Shown: positions 6,942 to 17,380 of the stretch, piece after piece
How the letters are laid out: the number at the start of each line of letters is the position of its first letter
Numbering within the stretch: position 1 is the stretch's first letter
Assembly (NCBI RefSeq): GCF_042661465.1
Contig: NZ_JBHSWE010000001.1
Span: 868,001-932,000 of the forward strand
Source of the DNA: Marinobacterium_A aestuariivivens
Lineage (GTDB): Bacteria; Pseudomonadota; Gammaproteobacteria; Pseudomonadales; Balneatricaceae
Reading direction: 5' to 3'
Length of the DNA stretch: 64,000 nt
Made by a program: the position numbers and the translations under genes
The notes under the pieces: model-generated
Told to the model about the DNA's origin: nothing
Database searches by the model: none
The model's input: the letters and a program-made list of their open reading frames with translations, nothing else

Positions 6942-7552
6942 ATGAATCCCTGGCGTATGCCTCAACACGGGGCCATCGCTGTGCCTGCCCGCCACACATT
7001 CTCCAGGTACCCAAAGCGCTTTCTGCCGGCGATCTGCATGCTGCTCGGGATGCTGTTGCTGAGCGCCTGCGGCCATGTACAGCGCTTCCAGCGCGGCGCT
7101 CTCGTCGCCCATGGCGAACGGCTCGACGGCGCCGAACAGCCGCTCTTCTATTCCATCGGCATCGACCTTCAGCAGGCGCCCGATGCCCGCATGCTCGATG
7201 CCAGGGTAAAACTGTCCGACAGGGCCCCCTGATCGCCATTGGTCAGCTGCAGCCGGCATTCGTTGCCCGTTATTTACCGCCGTTCACGCCCCCGCCGCAG
7301 TGGCCTGAAAGCTGGAAACGAAAGGCGCTGGAGGAGAATGCCTATTCCGGCGAAGGCTTCCATATCAGGTTCAGGAACGGTGAACTGGTGTCGCTGGGGC
7401 TCTGCTCCCATTGTGCCGGCGGGCGTGCCTTCCCGAGGGTCGCACCACCCGGCGGCGATGCACTCTATACCCTGCCGCTGACGGAACCTCAGCTGATCGA
7501 CGTCTTCGGCCCCGCCGACCGTTCCTATCGGGCCAACGAGGTACGGTATTGA
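6942..7552 (+). CDS. Putative lipoprotein of unknown function (frameshifted)
   Basis: A basic N-terminus is followed by a hydrophobic run ending LLLSACGH, a lipobox with the cysteine at about residue 45 from the first ATG. The ATG at 7038 would give a more usual signal length (MLLGMLLLSAC). A lost C in GGGCCCCC near 7225-7230 breaks the frame; after repair the protein continues through PLIAIGQLQPAFVARYL to a stop at 7550-7552. The C-terminal half is rich in aromatic and proline residues and no family was recognised. It probably forms a two-gene unit with the cold-shock-domain gene. Confidence 0.55.
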
Positions 7553-7590
7553 GCGGCCAGGCTTATGAACGCCTGGGCCACGGGGCACTC

Positions 7591-7625
7591 GTGGAATTCC
7601 ACGGGGACAGCATACCTGATTCCGA
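7591..7625 (+). repeat. Fragment of the GGAATTCC-GGGGACAG repeat head
   Basis: TGGAATTCCACGGGGACAGC followed by ATACCTGATTCCGAG matches the first 30 bases of repeat copies 2 and 3 with one extra A, but the rest of the repeat is absent. No gene was found in the surrounding 7553-8045. Confidence 0.6.
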
Positions 7626-7913
7626 GATCCGTACTGATGTCGTCGTATCATCGAGCCATCGTTTGAAAAGCGACTAAAATGATCGGCTTCCGGAACACTT
7701 CCAGAGAGTCTGACGCATCCCCCGGGTCCCGTTAGAAGCCGACGAGCACTGGGAGTCTTTTCCGATCAGGCCCGTCAGGGGCGAGGCATGGATGCCAAGC
7801 CGCAGATCCAGCACATGGACGTGCTGTAGCTGCGCCCGGAAAAGGCTTCCAGAGCGCAGTGGAGCCGAAGGCTCGGCTTCTCACGGGCGTCGTCTTGTTG
7901 TATGAGAGCTTTT

Positions 7914-7960
7914 GCCTGCTTTTCTTTGCACGAGCAAAGAAAAGTAGGTCGCCGGCAGGC
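7914..7960. repeat. Intergenic hairpin
   Basis: A perfect 11-bp stem, CTTTTCTTTGC (7919-7929) and GCAAAGAAAAG (7934-7944) with an ACGA loop, is extended by outer arms GCCTG and CAGGC (7956-7960). It lies between the convergent lipoprotein and pepQ genes, so it could end transcription of either. Hairpins of this sequence type recur in other gammaproteobacterial genomes. Confidence 0.55.
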
Positions 7961-8045
7961 GAAACAGGAGGTATCCGAAAGTGCGAAGCTATTCAGATTG
8001 GCAATTAGCCATTTGATTCCGACCGGGCTCGATGGCGCCAGGAAC

Positions 8046-9374
8046 CTAAAACCCTTCCCTCCCCGCTGCGGCGAAGGCATCGCGGGTGAGGTTCTCGTGG
8101 CCGTCGGCCGTGACGGCGACATTGTCCTCGATACGGATGCCGCCGTACGGCATCAGCAGTTCGACCTGCTTCCAGCTCACCGCCTCGCCGCCCGGTCCCT
8201 GGCGCAACCTGTCGAGCAGCGACGGGATGAAATAGAGGCCCGGCTCCACGGTGACCACGAAGCCCGGCTCCAGTTTGCGGGTCAGGCGCAGGTACGGATG
8301 TTCGGCCGGCGGTTCGCGCAGGGTTCCGGATGCGTCCTGCTGCCAGCCGCCGACATCGTGGACCTGCAGCCCCAGCAGATGACCGAGTCCGTGGGGGAAG
8401 AAGGCCGAGGTGATGCCCTGGGCCAGTTGCGCTTCGACGGAGGCCTGTACCAGGCCGCTGTCGCGCAGCAGTTGCGCCAGGGCGGCGTGCATCTGCAGGT
8501 GCAGCTCGACGAAGTCGACGCCGGCCCGGACAGACTGCAGCAGGGATTTTTGTGCACCATCGAGTCCCGCTATCAGCGCGGCGAAAGCCGACTCGCGATC
8601 GGCGGCATGGGTGCGGGTGATATCGGCGGCATAGCCGTGGTCGGCCGCCCCGGCATCGATCAGCAGGGTGCGCATTTCGGCCGGCGCCAGGCGGTCCTGG
8701 AACTGGTAGTGCAGCACCGCGGCGTGCTCGTTGAGACCGACGATGTTGTCGTAGGGCAGATCCCGTTCGTTGTGGTCGGTGGCGACAAGATAGCCCTGGT
8801 GGATGCGATACTCGCTGGCGCCGACATGGAACAGCTGCTCGGCGGCGATATGACCCCGCGCAGCACAACGGTTGGCACCGCGCAGGCATTCGAGCTCCCA
8901 GCCGGTCTTGACCGCGCGTTCGAAGTCGAGGCGCGCCATCAGGTCGGCCGGGTTCTGTGTCCAGTCGTCGGCGGCGAAGACAGGTCGCTCGGCGGCGATC
9001 AGTGCGGTGCGCCCCAGCCCCTGCAGCAGCGGCTTCAGGGAGCCGGCGTCGGCGAAGCATTCGATCTCGAAAGCGTGCGTCCAGTCGCCGCTCGGCGCTT
9101 CCGGGGTCTGGTGCCAGAAGTCGTCCGGACAGTGCAGATAAAGGGTCGGCGCCTGGCCGGGACGCAGCAGCAGCCAGCTGTCGGGGTGCTCGGTCAGGTG
9201 CGGCAGCCACTGCACGAAGGACGGGTGGGCACGGAACGGATAACGGGTATCGTCGAGAAAGCGCCGCGGCGCCGTGCCCGACCCCAGCAAGAGGGCATCG
9301 AAGCCGGTTTCGGCCAGCGCCCGGTCGAAGCGGCCCTTGAGAATATCGATATGATTGGCAAATAGCTGGTGCAT
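8046..9374 (-). CDS. pepQ: Xaa-Pro dipeptidase (prolidase)
   Basis: An intact 442-residue M24 metallopeptidase that splits dipeptides with C-terminal proline in the cytoplasm. The metal ligands are in order: LIDAGAADHGYAADITRTH (both aspartates), FFPHGLGHLLGLQVHD (histidine), TVEPGLYF (glutamate) and GGIRIEDN (glutamate). The length equals that of E. coli PepQ. It is the last gene of a minus-strand series that begins with the dipeptide transporter, which fits a role in finishing off imported peptides. The gap to the preceding regulator gene is 30 bases. Confidence 0.93.
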   Translation of the reverse strand: MHQLFANHIDILKGRFDRALAETGFDALLLGSGTAPRRFLDDTRYPFRAHPSFVQWLPHLTEHPDSWLLLRPGQAPTLYLHCPDDFWHQTPEAPSGDWTHAFEIECFADAGSLKPLLQGLGRTALIAAERPVFAADDWTQNPADLMARLDFERAVKTGWELECLRGANRCAARGHIAAEQLFHVGASEYRIHQGYLVATDHNERDLPYDNIVGLNEHAAVLHYQFQDRLAPAEMRTLLIDAGAADHGYAADITRTHAADRESAFAALIAGLDGAQKSLLQSVRAGVDFVELHLQMHAALAQLLRDSGLVQASVEAQLAQGITSAFFPHGLGHLLGLQVHDVGGWQQDASGTLREPPAEHPYLRLTRKLEPGFVVTVEPGLYFIPSLLDRLRQGPGGEAVSWKQVELLMPYGGIRIEDNVAVTADGHENLTRDAFAAAGREGF

Positions 9375-9404
9375 GGAAACTACTCCGCCCCGCCAGGGCT
9401 CGAA

Positions 9405-10345
9405 TCAGGAAAGTGCTGCGGAGGTCGGCTCGAAGCGCTCGGCCAGCAGCGACCAGAGCGCCTCGAGGTTGGCATTGTGATCGTGGCGCCGGCGATAAAG
9501 GCGGATCTGCAGCGGGATATACCAGCGTTCGTCGCCGGCCAGGCCCAGCTGACCGTAACGGAGACTGTCGTCGATCAGTCGGCGCGGTACCCAGCCGAGG
9601 CCAAAGCCCTCCTTGACCATCGCCTTGACGCTGATGGCATGGACATTCTCGTTCATCGTCACCAGTTGGGGCGGCTCCAGCTGCTGCTGAATGAACTGCT
9701 GAATCACCGGACGGGCGAACGCGCCCTCGTGGTAACCGATATAGGGCAGCGGCCTGCGGCGATCCCCCGGCAGCCGGAACAGCGGCTGGCCGGTACCGTC
9801 GAGGGGCTGATCGGCACCAGCTCCTCGTCTGTCACCGTCAGATGCTCGAAGCGGTCATCATCCAGCGCGCCCATGAACTCGATCGCCGGATGCCAGTAGC
9901 AGAGCACCAGGTCGCATTCGCCCTGAGCCAGGGCGTTGACGAAATCGGCCCCGACCCAGGCGGTGGACTTGAGGTTCAGTTCGAGCTCGAAGCCCCGTTC
10001 GGTCGAAAAGGGCTGGATCCAGTCGTTGTAGAAACAGAGATAGAGCGTCTGGGTAGTGGCGAAGTGCAGCCGGTTGCGCTCCTGCTCGCGGATCTCGCTG
10101 CAGCGCGCCTTGGTCTCGCGGGCGATGCGGGCGATCTGTTCGGCGCCGGCCAGGAACACCTCGCCGGCCGGTGTCAGCGACAGCGGCAGGGTGTTGCGGT
10201 CGATCAGGGTCACGCCCATCTCGTCCTCGAGCAGCTTGATGCGGCGGCTCAGGGTCGGCTGGGTGACGTTGCGCTCGTCGGCGGCGCGGGAGAAGTGCCG
10301 CGCCTTCGCCAGCGCAATGAAGTCATCGAGCCATCGGACTTCCAT
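9405..10345 (-). CDS. LysR-family regulator, HypT-like (frameshifted)
   Basis: The first ~60 residues are a LysR helix-turn-helix (FSRAADERNVTQPTLSRRIK). The effector domain follows, with LHFATTQTLYLCFYNDW and a C-terminal GLGWVPRRLIDDSL segment. The N-terminal WLDDFIALAKARHFSRAA resembles HypT/YjiE, the hypochlorite-responsive regulator of E. coli, but similarity alone cannot give the signal. A lost base in the G run at 9803-9806 (C run on the coding strand) splits the frame; restoring it gives about 313 residues. It sits inside the peptide-use operon between an M14 peptidase and PepQ, so it probably controls that operon. No operator was identified. Confidence 0.82.
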
Positions 10346-10355
10346 CAGCAGCCCC

Positions 10356-11495
10356 TCACGACCGGCGTCCCAGCCAGGCCAGAATCGGATCGAGCAGGGA
10401 GGCGCCGAGCCGTGCCGAGCGCTCCGGCGACCAGCCCTGCAGCGGGTCGGGACGCAGGTCGTAGTCCTTGAACGGCATCTCCAGCGTCATCGCCGGGCAC
10501 TGGAAGCGCTTGCCGACCCAGTTGCTGGCCAGGGTGATCGCCTCCTCGGGCACAAACTTGCCGATCGGATAGCCGCGCTCGAGCTGGAAGTCGGCGTTGG
10601 CCGCCGCCAGGTCACGCTCGAACTGCCGCTCCTGCTCGAGCAGCGCCTCCGGCGCCCAGGGCAGTCCCTCCTGCCCGGCGATGAAGTTGCACGGCAGGCC
10701 CTCGTCGCCGTGCAGGTCGAGATACAGGTTGACGCCGGTTTCCTCCATCCGCCGGCGTACGCAGTAGACCTCCGGGCTGCGTTCGAGGCTCGGGCTGTCC
10801 CACTCGCGGTTCAGGTTCACGCCCAGGGCATTGGTCCGCAGATGGCCGCGCACGGCGCCGTCGGGGTTCATGTTCGGCACCAGATAGATCACAGCCTCCT
10901 CCAGTATCCTCGCGGCCTGGGCGTCGTGGCGATCCAGCAGCCGTTCGATCAGCCCTTCGGCGCACCACTGCGCCATCGACTCGCCCGGATGCTGACGCGC
11001 GGTAACCCAGAGGGTCCGCCGCCCTTCGGCCGGCTCACCGATGCGCAGCATGTCGAAATCGCGCCCATCCAGGGTCTCGCCCAACCGTTCGATGCGCACC
11101 CGCTCGGACTGGCCGGCGCGGGCGATCAGGTCGAGATGACGCTCGAAGCTGTAGGGCGCAAAACAAGCATAGTAGAGGCTGTCCTGCGCCGGGGTGTGCT
11201 CGATCACCAGCTCACTGCCGTCGTAACGGGTCGGCACCCGGAACCAGTGTTTCCGGTCGTAGGAGGCCACCGCCCGGTAGTCGTCCCAGCCGTCCGGGTA
11301 GGAAGCGCCGGCGGCATTGAGCAGCCGCAATCGCAGCGCCTGGTCGCGGGCACCCTGGACCCGGAAATGGAACCACTGGTAGAACTCGGAGCCGCTGTCC
11401 TGGCGGATACGCAGCTGGATATCGTCGGGCTTGCCGGCGTCGACCACCTCGATATTGCCGCTGTCAAACTGTGCACTGATATGGATGCCGCTCAT
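10356..11495 (-). CDS. M14-family zinc carboxypeptidase (cytosolic CCP-like)
   Basis: An intact 379-residue protein. Residues 1-120 form a beta-rich N-terminal domain typical of the cytosolic carboxypeptidase (CCP/AGBL) branch of M14. The catalytic domain carries ARQHPGESMAQW (zinc His and Glu), NPDGAVRGHLRTN, LNREWD, LYLDLHGDEG (third zinc ligand) and TLEMPF (catalytic Glu). There is no signal peptide, so it acts in the cytoplasm. Its start overlaps the stop of dppF, so the two are translationally coupled and it probably trims peptides brought in by that transporter. The exact substrate class is not known. Confidence 0.85.
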   Translation of the reverse strand: MSGIHISAQFDSGNIEVVDAGKPDDIQLRIRQDSGSEFYQWFHFRVQGARDQALRLRLLNAAGASYPDGWDDYRAVASYDRKHWFRVPTRYDGSELVIEHTPAQDSLYYACFAPYSFERHLDLIARAGQSERVRIERLGETLDGRDFDMLRIGEPAEGRRTLWVTARQHPGESMAQWCAEGLIERLLDRHDAQAARILEEAVIYLVPNMNPDGAVRGHLRTNALGVNLNREWDSPSLERSPEVYCVRRRMEETGVNLYLDLHGDEGLPCNFIAGQEGLPWAPEALLEQERQFERDLAAANADFQLERGYPIGKFVPEEAITLASNWVGKRFQCPAMTLEMPFKDYDLRPDPLQGWSPERSARLGASLLDPILAWLGRRS

Positions 11496-12513
11496 CAGAT
11501 ACGTCCTTCCTCTACCGCGTGGCAGGCCACCTGACCGCCCTCGCTCGTCGCGATCAATTGCGGAATCTCGCCCTTGCAGCGCGCGTTGGCATGGGGGCAG
11601 CGGCCGTGGAAGACGCAGCCCGACGGCAGGTTGACCGGGGTCGGCACCTCGCCCTGCAGCTTGATGTGGCCGGGCCTTCCGGTTTCGAGGCGCGGGATCG
11701 CCGACAGCAGCGCCTGGGTATAGGGATGGCGCGGCGTCGCGAACAGCGCTTTGGTCGGCGCAAGCTCGCAGAGGGTACCGAGGTACATCACCGCCACCCG
11801 GGTGCCGAAGTGCTCGACCACCGACAGGTCGTGGGTGATGAACAGGTAGGTGAGATTGCGGCTCTCCTGGGCGTCCATCATCAGGTTCAGCACCTGCGCC
11901 TGGATCGAGACATCCAGGGCCGAGATCGGCTCGTCGGCGACGATGAACTCCGGATCCACCGCCAGCGCCCGGGCGATGCTGATGCGCTGGCGCTGGCCGC
12001 CGGAGAACTCGTGGGAGAAGCGCTTGCCCCAGCTCGGGTCGATGCCGACCGAGTGCATCACCTCGTGCACCTTGTCGCGCACCTCGGTGGCCGATGCCTT
12101 GGGGTTGTGAAAGCGTACCGGCTCCTCCAGCGTCTGGGCGATGGTCATGCGCGGATTCAGCGACGCATAGGGATTCTGGAAGATCATCTGCATCCTGCGC
12201 CGGTACGGCAGCACCGGCGGTCGCTGAGGTTGTCGATGCGCTGGCCGTCGTAGCTGATGCTGCCGGCGCTGGGACTCAGCAGGCCCATCACGGTGCGGGC
12301 CACGGTCGACTTGCCGCAGCCGGACTCGCCGACCACGCAGAGCGCCTCGCCCCGCTGCACGTCGAGGCTGACGCCGTTGATCGCATGGACATGCTCCTGC
12401 TCGCGCACGATCCTGCCGCCGCGGAATTTCAGCTGGTCGAGGAAATCGCCGGAGATCGAGAAGCGCTTGTAGAGGTCGTTGATCCGGACCAGGGGTTCGA
12501 CTTGGGCGTTCAT
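11495..12513 (-). CDS. dppF: Dipeptide/oligopeptide ABC transporter ATP-binding protein (frameshifted)
   Basis: The second ATPase of a peptide permease. It has a Walker A (GESGCGKST), signature LSGGQ in FSGGQRQRIS form, Walker B IVADEP, and the C-terminal oligopeptide-transporter cysteine motif CVFHGRCPHANARC, which binds an Fe-S cluster in relatives. A one-base loss near 12218 (DRRVLPYRRRMQMIF after repair) splits it just after the Walker A part. It is one base from dppD and overlaps the M14 peptidase start. Confidence 0.9.
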
Positions 12514-12514
12514 C

Positions 12515-13519
<1,005 letters not shown>

Positions 13520-13523
13520 GAGA

Positions 13524-14474
13524 TTACCCCTTGTAGAGTTTCGGGTTGAGGACGTCGCGCAGCCAGTCACCGAGCAGGTTCATCACCAGTACCAGGCAGA
13601 TCAGCACCGCGCCCGGGATCACGGTGATCCACCAGGAGCCGGAGAAAATGTACTCGAAGCCGCTGGAGATCAGCGAGCCGAGGGACGGCTGCGATACCGG
13701 CATGCCGAGGCCGAGGAACGACAGCGACGCTTCGGCGATGATGGCATTGGCCACCTGCACCGTCGAGATCACCAGGATCGGCGACAGTGTATTGGGCAGA
13801 ATGTGGCGGAACATGATGCGCGGCGCGCGCAGGCCGATGACGCGGGCGGCGTCGACGTACTCCTTCTTCTTCTCGGCCAGCACCGAGGCGCGGATGGTGC
13901 GGGCGTACTGCGGCCACTCGGCGATGCCGATTACCAGGATCAGCATCAGCATCGCCAGGTTCTGATACAGCTCGGTGCCGAAAGTCGCCTGGAACACCGC
14001 CAGCACGACGATCGCCACCATCATGGTCGAGAACGACAGCTGCACGTCGGCGCAGCGCATCAACAGGCTGTCGACGCGGCCGCCGCTGTAGCCGGCCAGC
14101 AGGCCGATGACGATACCGAGCAGCGCCTGCAGTGCCACGGCGCAGAGGCCGATGGTCAGCGACACGCGGGTCCCGTAAAGAATGGTGGACCAGAGGTCAC
14201 GGCCCTGGGCATCGGTGCCGAGCCAGAAGGCGGGATCCGCGCCCTCCTCCCAGCTCGGCGGCATCTCGGCATTGAGAATGTCGATCTGCGCCGGGTCGTA
14301 GGGATCGTACGGGGCGATCAGCGGTGCCAGCAACGCCAGCACGGCATAGGCGACGAATATCGCCAGGCTCAGTTGCGCCACGCGATCGCGGGTAAAACTG
14401 TGCCAGAGGTGGCTGTCGAGGAATCGCTGCCAGGCAGACGGCGGCGCATCCATTGTCTGTACGTGTTCGCTCAT
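13524..14474 (-). CDS. dppC: Dipeptide/oligopeptide ABC transporter permease
   Basis: An intact 316-residue inner-membrane permease. An N-terminal cytoplasmic segment and first helix (QLSLAIFVAYAVLALLAPL) precede an OppC-like region with GTDAQGRD and five more helices. The EAA-type coupling loop is near EASLSFLGLGMPVSQPSLG. Its ATG overlaps the stop of a 33-codon ORF derived from the tail of dppB. It forms the membrane channel together with DppB. Confidence 0.93.
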   Translation of the reverse strand: MSEHVQTMDAPPSAWQRFLDSHLWHSFTRDRVAQLSLAIFVAYAVLALLAPLIAPYDPYDPAQIDILNAEMPPSWEEGADPAFWLGTDAQGRDLWSTILYGTRVSLTIGLCAVALQALLGIVIGLLAGYSGGRVDSLLMRCADVQLSFSTMMVAIVVLAVFQATFGTELYQNLAMLMLILVIGIAEWPQYARTIRASVLAEKKKEYVDAARVIGLRAPRIMFRHILPNTLSPILVISTVQVANAIIAEASLSFLGLGMPVSQPSLGSLISSGFEYIFSGSWWITVIPGAVLICLVLVMNLLGDWLRDVLNPKLYKG

Positions 14475-14572
14475 GCTGTTTTACCTGCCAGCTGTACAGT
14501 GGGATTGACCAGGCCGTCGATCAGATCGACCAGGCCGTATAGGGGGCGTGACGACGAAAATGGCGCGATCAT
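14471..14572 (-). CDS. 33-codon ORF carrying a duplicated DppB tail
   Basis: ATG at 14570-14572 overlaps the dppB stop (ATGA), and the TGA at 14471-14473 overlaps the dppC start (ATGA). The last ~20 codons (ending GLVNPTVQLAGKTA) match the C-terminus of DppB (GLVNPTVKLAGKKA). The first codons are homologous DNA read in another frame. It looks like a tandem copy of the dppB 3' end that kept start-stop overlaps on both sides. Translation is plausible by coupling but not shown, and no function is assigned to a peptide. Confidence 0.5.
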   Translation of the reverse strand: MIAPFSSSRPLYGLVDLIDGLVNPTVQLAGKTA

Positions 14573-15548
14573 GCTTTTTTACCTGCCAGCTTGACTGTCG
14601 GGTTCACCAGGCCGTAGATCAAATCGACGAGTGTATTGGTCACGACGAAGATGGCGCCGACCACGATCAGGTAGGCGACGATCAGCGGCGTGTCCACACG
14701 GTTGACGGCCTCGAGGAACAGGAAGCCCATGCCGGGCCACTGGAAGACGGTTTCGGTCAGGATGGTGTAGGCCACCATGGTGCCGATCTGCACGCCGCCG
14801 ACGGTGATGACCGGCAGCATGGTGTTCTTCAGCGCGTGCAGGAACCAGATGCGACGCGGCGCCAGGCCCTTGGCCCAGGCGAACTTGACGTATTCGGACT
14901 GCAGCACTTCCATCATCTCGGCGCGGATCAGACGGATGAACAGCGGCAGCATGATCGAGGCCAGCGAAACGCAGGGCAGCACCAGGTGCGCCAGGCCGTC
15001 GGCGGTGAAGAAGCCGCTATCCCAGAAACCGAACACCTCGACGGTTTCACCGCGGCCGAAGGACGGCATCCAGCCCATCTCGATGGAGAAGAAATAGATC
15101 AGGCCGATGGCGGTCAGGAATACCGGCACCGAGATGCCGACGATACTGAAACCCATCACGGCACGGGAAAAAAACTGTTGGGTTTGATTGCCGAATAGAC
15201 GCCCAGCGGCACCGACAGCAGCACGATGATCAGCGTGGCGCCGAACACCAGCTCGAGCGTGGCCGGCAGCTTGTTGAGGATGACCTCGAGCGCGGGCTCC
15301 TTGAAGAAGTAGGAGGTGCCGAGGTCACCCTGCAGGGCATTCCTGGCAAAGCGCGCATACTGCACCAGGAACGGGTCGTTGAGCCCCATTTCGTCGCGCA
15401 GCGCCTGGCGTTCCGCTTCCGATACCGACTGGCCCACCAGCTCGCGCAGCGGGTCGCCGAGGTTATCCTGTATCGAGAAGCTGACCAGGCTGATGATGAA
15501 CATCACGACAATCGCCTGAACGACGCGTTTGATCAGAAAAGCAATCAT
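14569..15548 (-). CDS. dppB: Dipeptide/oligopeptide ABC transporter permease (frameshifted)
   Basis: The first permease subunit: an N-terminal helix (KRVVQAIVVMFIISLVSFSI), then DPLRELVG, a long periplasmic loop and further helices through GLVNPTVKLAGKKA. The frame breaks in a run of seven A on the plus strand at 15168-15174. One more base gives AIKPNSFFSRAVMGFSIVG, the expected permease sequence, and a protein of about 325 residues. The ATGA overlap downstream leads into a small duplicated-tail ORF rather than directly into dppC. Confidence 0.9.
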
Positions 15549-15605
15549 GATTAACAGCCTCGAGTCCTGTCTTCGTCCGTGAAGCAGTCTCTGGTTTGAA
15601 GAGAT

Positions 15606-15670
15606 GGACGGCCCCGCGGGCCGTCCTGGAAAACCGATGGAGAACCTCGGCCGGCGCCGTGCCGGCCGAG
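15606..15670 (-). terminator. Two tandem hairpins between dppA and dppB
   Basis: Hairpin 1 pairs GGACGGCCC (15606-15614) with GGGCCGTCC (15618-15626). Hairpin 2 pairs CTCGGCCGGC (15646-15655) with GCCGGCCGAG (15661-15670). Neither is followed by a clear U run. Hairpins at this place commonly protect the abundant binding-protein message or reduce read-through to the permease genes. Confidence 0.65.
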
Positions 15671-15676
15671 CACATT

Positions 15677-17230
15677 TTATTCCTTGATGACCAGGTCACC
15701 GAGGTACGGGAAGTTCATCACGTTGAGCACCGGGGCGATGTCGACGTTCTTGCCGGCGGCCCAGGCCAGGTTCTGCCAGTGCAGCGGCACGAAGGCGGCG
15801 TCGTCGTACAGCATCTGCTCGATCTGCTGCATGATCTCGGCACGCTGCTGGGTATCGGTCTCGACGTTGGCCTGCGCGACCAGCTTGTCGATTTCCGGGT
15901 TGCAGTAGTTGCCACTGTTGTACTGGCCGGCGCCGGTGTCGGCGTTCGGGCACAGGGTCAGGAACTCGAAGAAGTTGTTGGAATCCTCGGTGTCGGCGTG
16001 CCAGCCGATCATCATGATATCCGCTTCACGGGCATCGAAGGCCGGCCAGTATTGCGCCTTCGGCACGGTCTTGAGGTCCACCCTGATGTTGATGCGGGCC
16101 AGCATCGAGGCGACCGCCTGGGCGATCTTGGCATCGTTCACGTAGCGGTTGTTCGGTGCCATCATGGTGACGCTGAAACCGTCCCCGTAGCCCGCTTCCT
16201 GCATCAGTTGCCTGGCCTTCTCGAGGTCATAGCGCGGCTTCAGGTTCGGGTTGTGACCGAGGTAGCCTTCCGGGCTCAGCTGTGCCGCGGTGGTGGCGAA
16301 GCCCTTCATGATCTTGTCGACGATGCCCTGCTGGTTGATGGCGTAGTTGACCGCCTGGCGCACGCGCGCATCCTTGAACGCCTCGACGCGATTCTGGTTG
16401 AGCTGGAAGGTGATGATGCGGGTACCGCCCATGGTCACCAGATTGGTGCTGTCGCTCTTCTCGATGCGGTCGAGATCGGTCGGCGGCACCGGCGCGATGA
16501 AGTCGACGTCACCGGACAGCAGCGCGGCGACGCGGGTCGGCGACTCCTTGATCGGGGTCAGCACTATGGTGTCGACGTTGCCCGGGGACTGTGCGTCCCA
16601 GTAGTTCGTATTGCGGCTGAACTCGACGCGCACGCCCTGCTCGCGGCTGGCGACGGTGTAGGGGCCGGTGCCGGACAGGTGGGACGAAGCGAAGGAGTCG
16701 CCGTGCTTGACCAGCATGTCCTTCGGATTGCCGTTTTCGTCGGTGCCGCTGTAGAAGGCGCTGTCCATCGGGAACAGGTAGGTGGCGTTGTTCAGCACCA
16801 GCGGGAAGGGCTCGTGGGTCACCAGGTCGACCGTGTAGTCGTCCACGACCTTCACGTCCTTGAACGGTGCGAAGATGCTCTTGAAGTCGGCGGAGCCCTT
16901 CAGGCGGTTAAAGGTGAACACCACGTCCCGGGCGGTCATCTCGTTGCCGCTGTGGAATTTCACGCCCTGGCGCAGCTTGAAACGCATGGTCAGGTCATCG
17001 ACGCGCTCCCAGCTCTCGGCCAGGCGCGGCTCGAATCCCAGATCCTTCGTCCAGCGCACCAGCGGATCGAAGGTCATATGGGACAGCTGCAGGGTGCCGC
17101 CGGACAGCTGCTCATGCGGATCCAGGGATACCGGGTCGGCATCGTAGGCCATCTTCAGGGTAGCGGCCTGAGCGCTCATGACGCCCAGACTCAGCATGGC
17201 GCCGGCCAGAATCGAAACGGTCTTTTTCAT
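15677..17230 (-). CDS. dppA: Peptide ABC transporter periplasmic binding protein
   Basis: An intact 517-residue family-5 solute-binding protein. The signal peptide is MKKTVSILAGAMLSLGVMSA with cleavage after AQA. The mature part has the family signature around FDPLVRWTKDLGFEPRLAESW and the usual LRQGVKFHSG and GTGPYTV segments. It captures di- or oligopeptides in the periplasm and hands them to DppBC. It is first in the operon; gene order is dppA-dppB-dppC-dppD-dppF-M14 peptidase-LysR-pepQ. The exact ligand cannot be predicted. Confidence 0.93.
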   Translation of the reverse strand: MKKTVSILAGAMLSLGVMSAQAATLKMAYDADPVSLDPHEQLSGGTLQLSHMTFDPLVRWTKDLGFEPRLAESWERVDDLTMRFKLRQGVKFHSGNEMTARDVVFTFNRLKGSADFKSIFAPFKDVKVVDDYTVDLVTHEPFPLVLNNATYLFPMDSAFYSGTDENGNPKDMLVKHGDSFASSHLSGTGPYTVASREQGVRVEFSRNTNYWDAQSPGNVDTIVLTPIKESPTRVAALLSGDVDFIAPVPPTDLDRIEKSDSTNLVTMGGTRIITFQLNQNRVEAFKDARVRQAVNYAINQQGIVDKIMKGFATTAAQLSPEGYLGHNPNLKPRYDLEKARQLMQEAGYGDGFSVTMMAPNNRYVNDAKIAQAVASMLARINIRVDLKTVPKAQYWPAFDAREADIMMIGWHADTEDSNNFFEFLTLCPNADTGAGQYNSGNYCNPEIDKLVAQANVETDTQQRAEIMQQIEQMLYDDAAFVPLHWQNLAWAAGKNVDIAPVLNVMNFPYLGDLVIKE

Positions 17231-17324
17231 CTTGTGTCCTGCGTTTATTGTTGTGTGGCGAATCAGTTAACGCAGACAAGACTATTCGATCGGCGCCAGG
17301 CGACCAATCGAAATACCGACTAGG

Positions 17325-17369
17325 GCTATACGCGTCGCGCATGAGGGACTCATGCGCGACGCGTATAGC
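17325..17369. promoter_or_regulatory. Perfect 21-bp inverted repeat upstream of dppA
   Basis: GCTATACGCGTCGCGCATGA plus one G (17325-17345) is exactly complementary to 17349-17369, with a 3-base spacer. It lies 95-140 bp upstream of the dppA start. An imperfect palindrome (ATTCGATCGGCGCC against its partner, 17283-17313) lies between it and the gene. These could be an operator region for the dpp operon or a hairpin element; there is no T run for a terminator. Confidence 0.6.
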
Positions 17370-17380
17370 AGTTAACAGAC

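Noticed and set aside
14471..14572. Treating the dppB tail copy as an assembly duplication
   Set aside because: The two copies differ at about a quarter of positions, whereas an assembly artefact would give identical copies.
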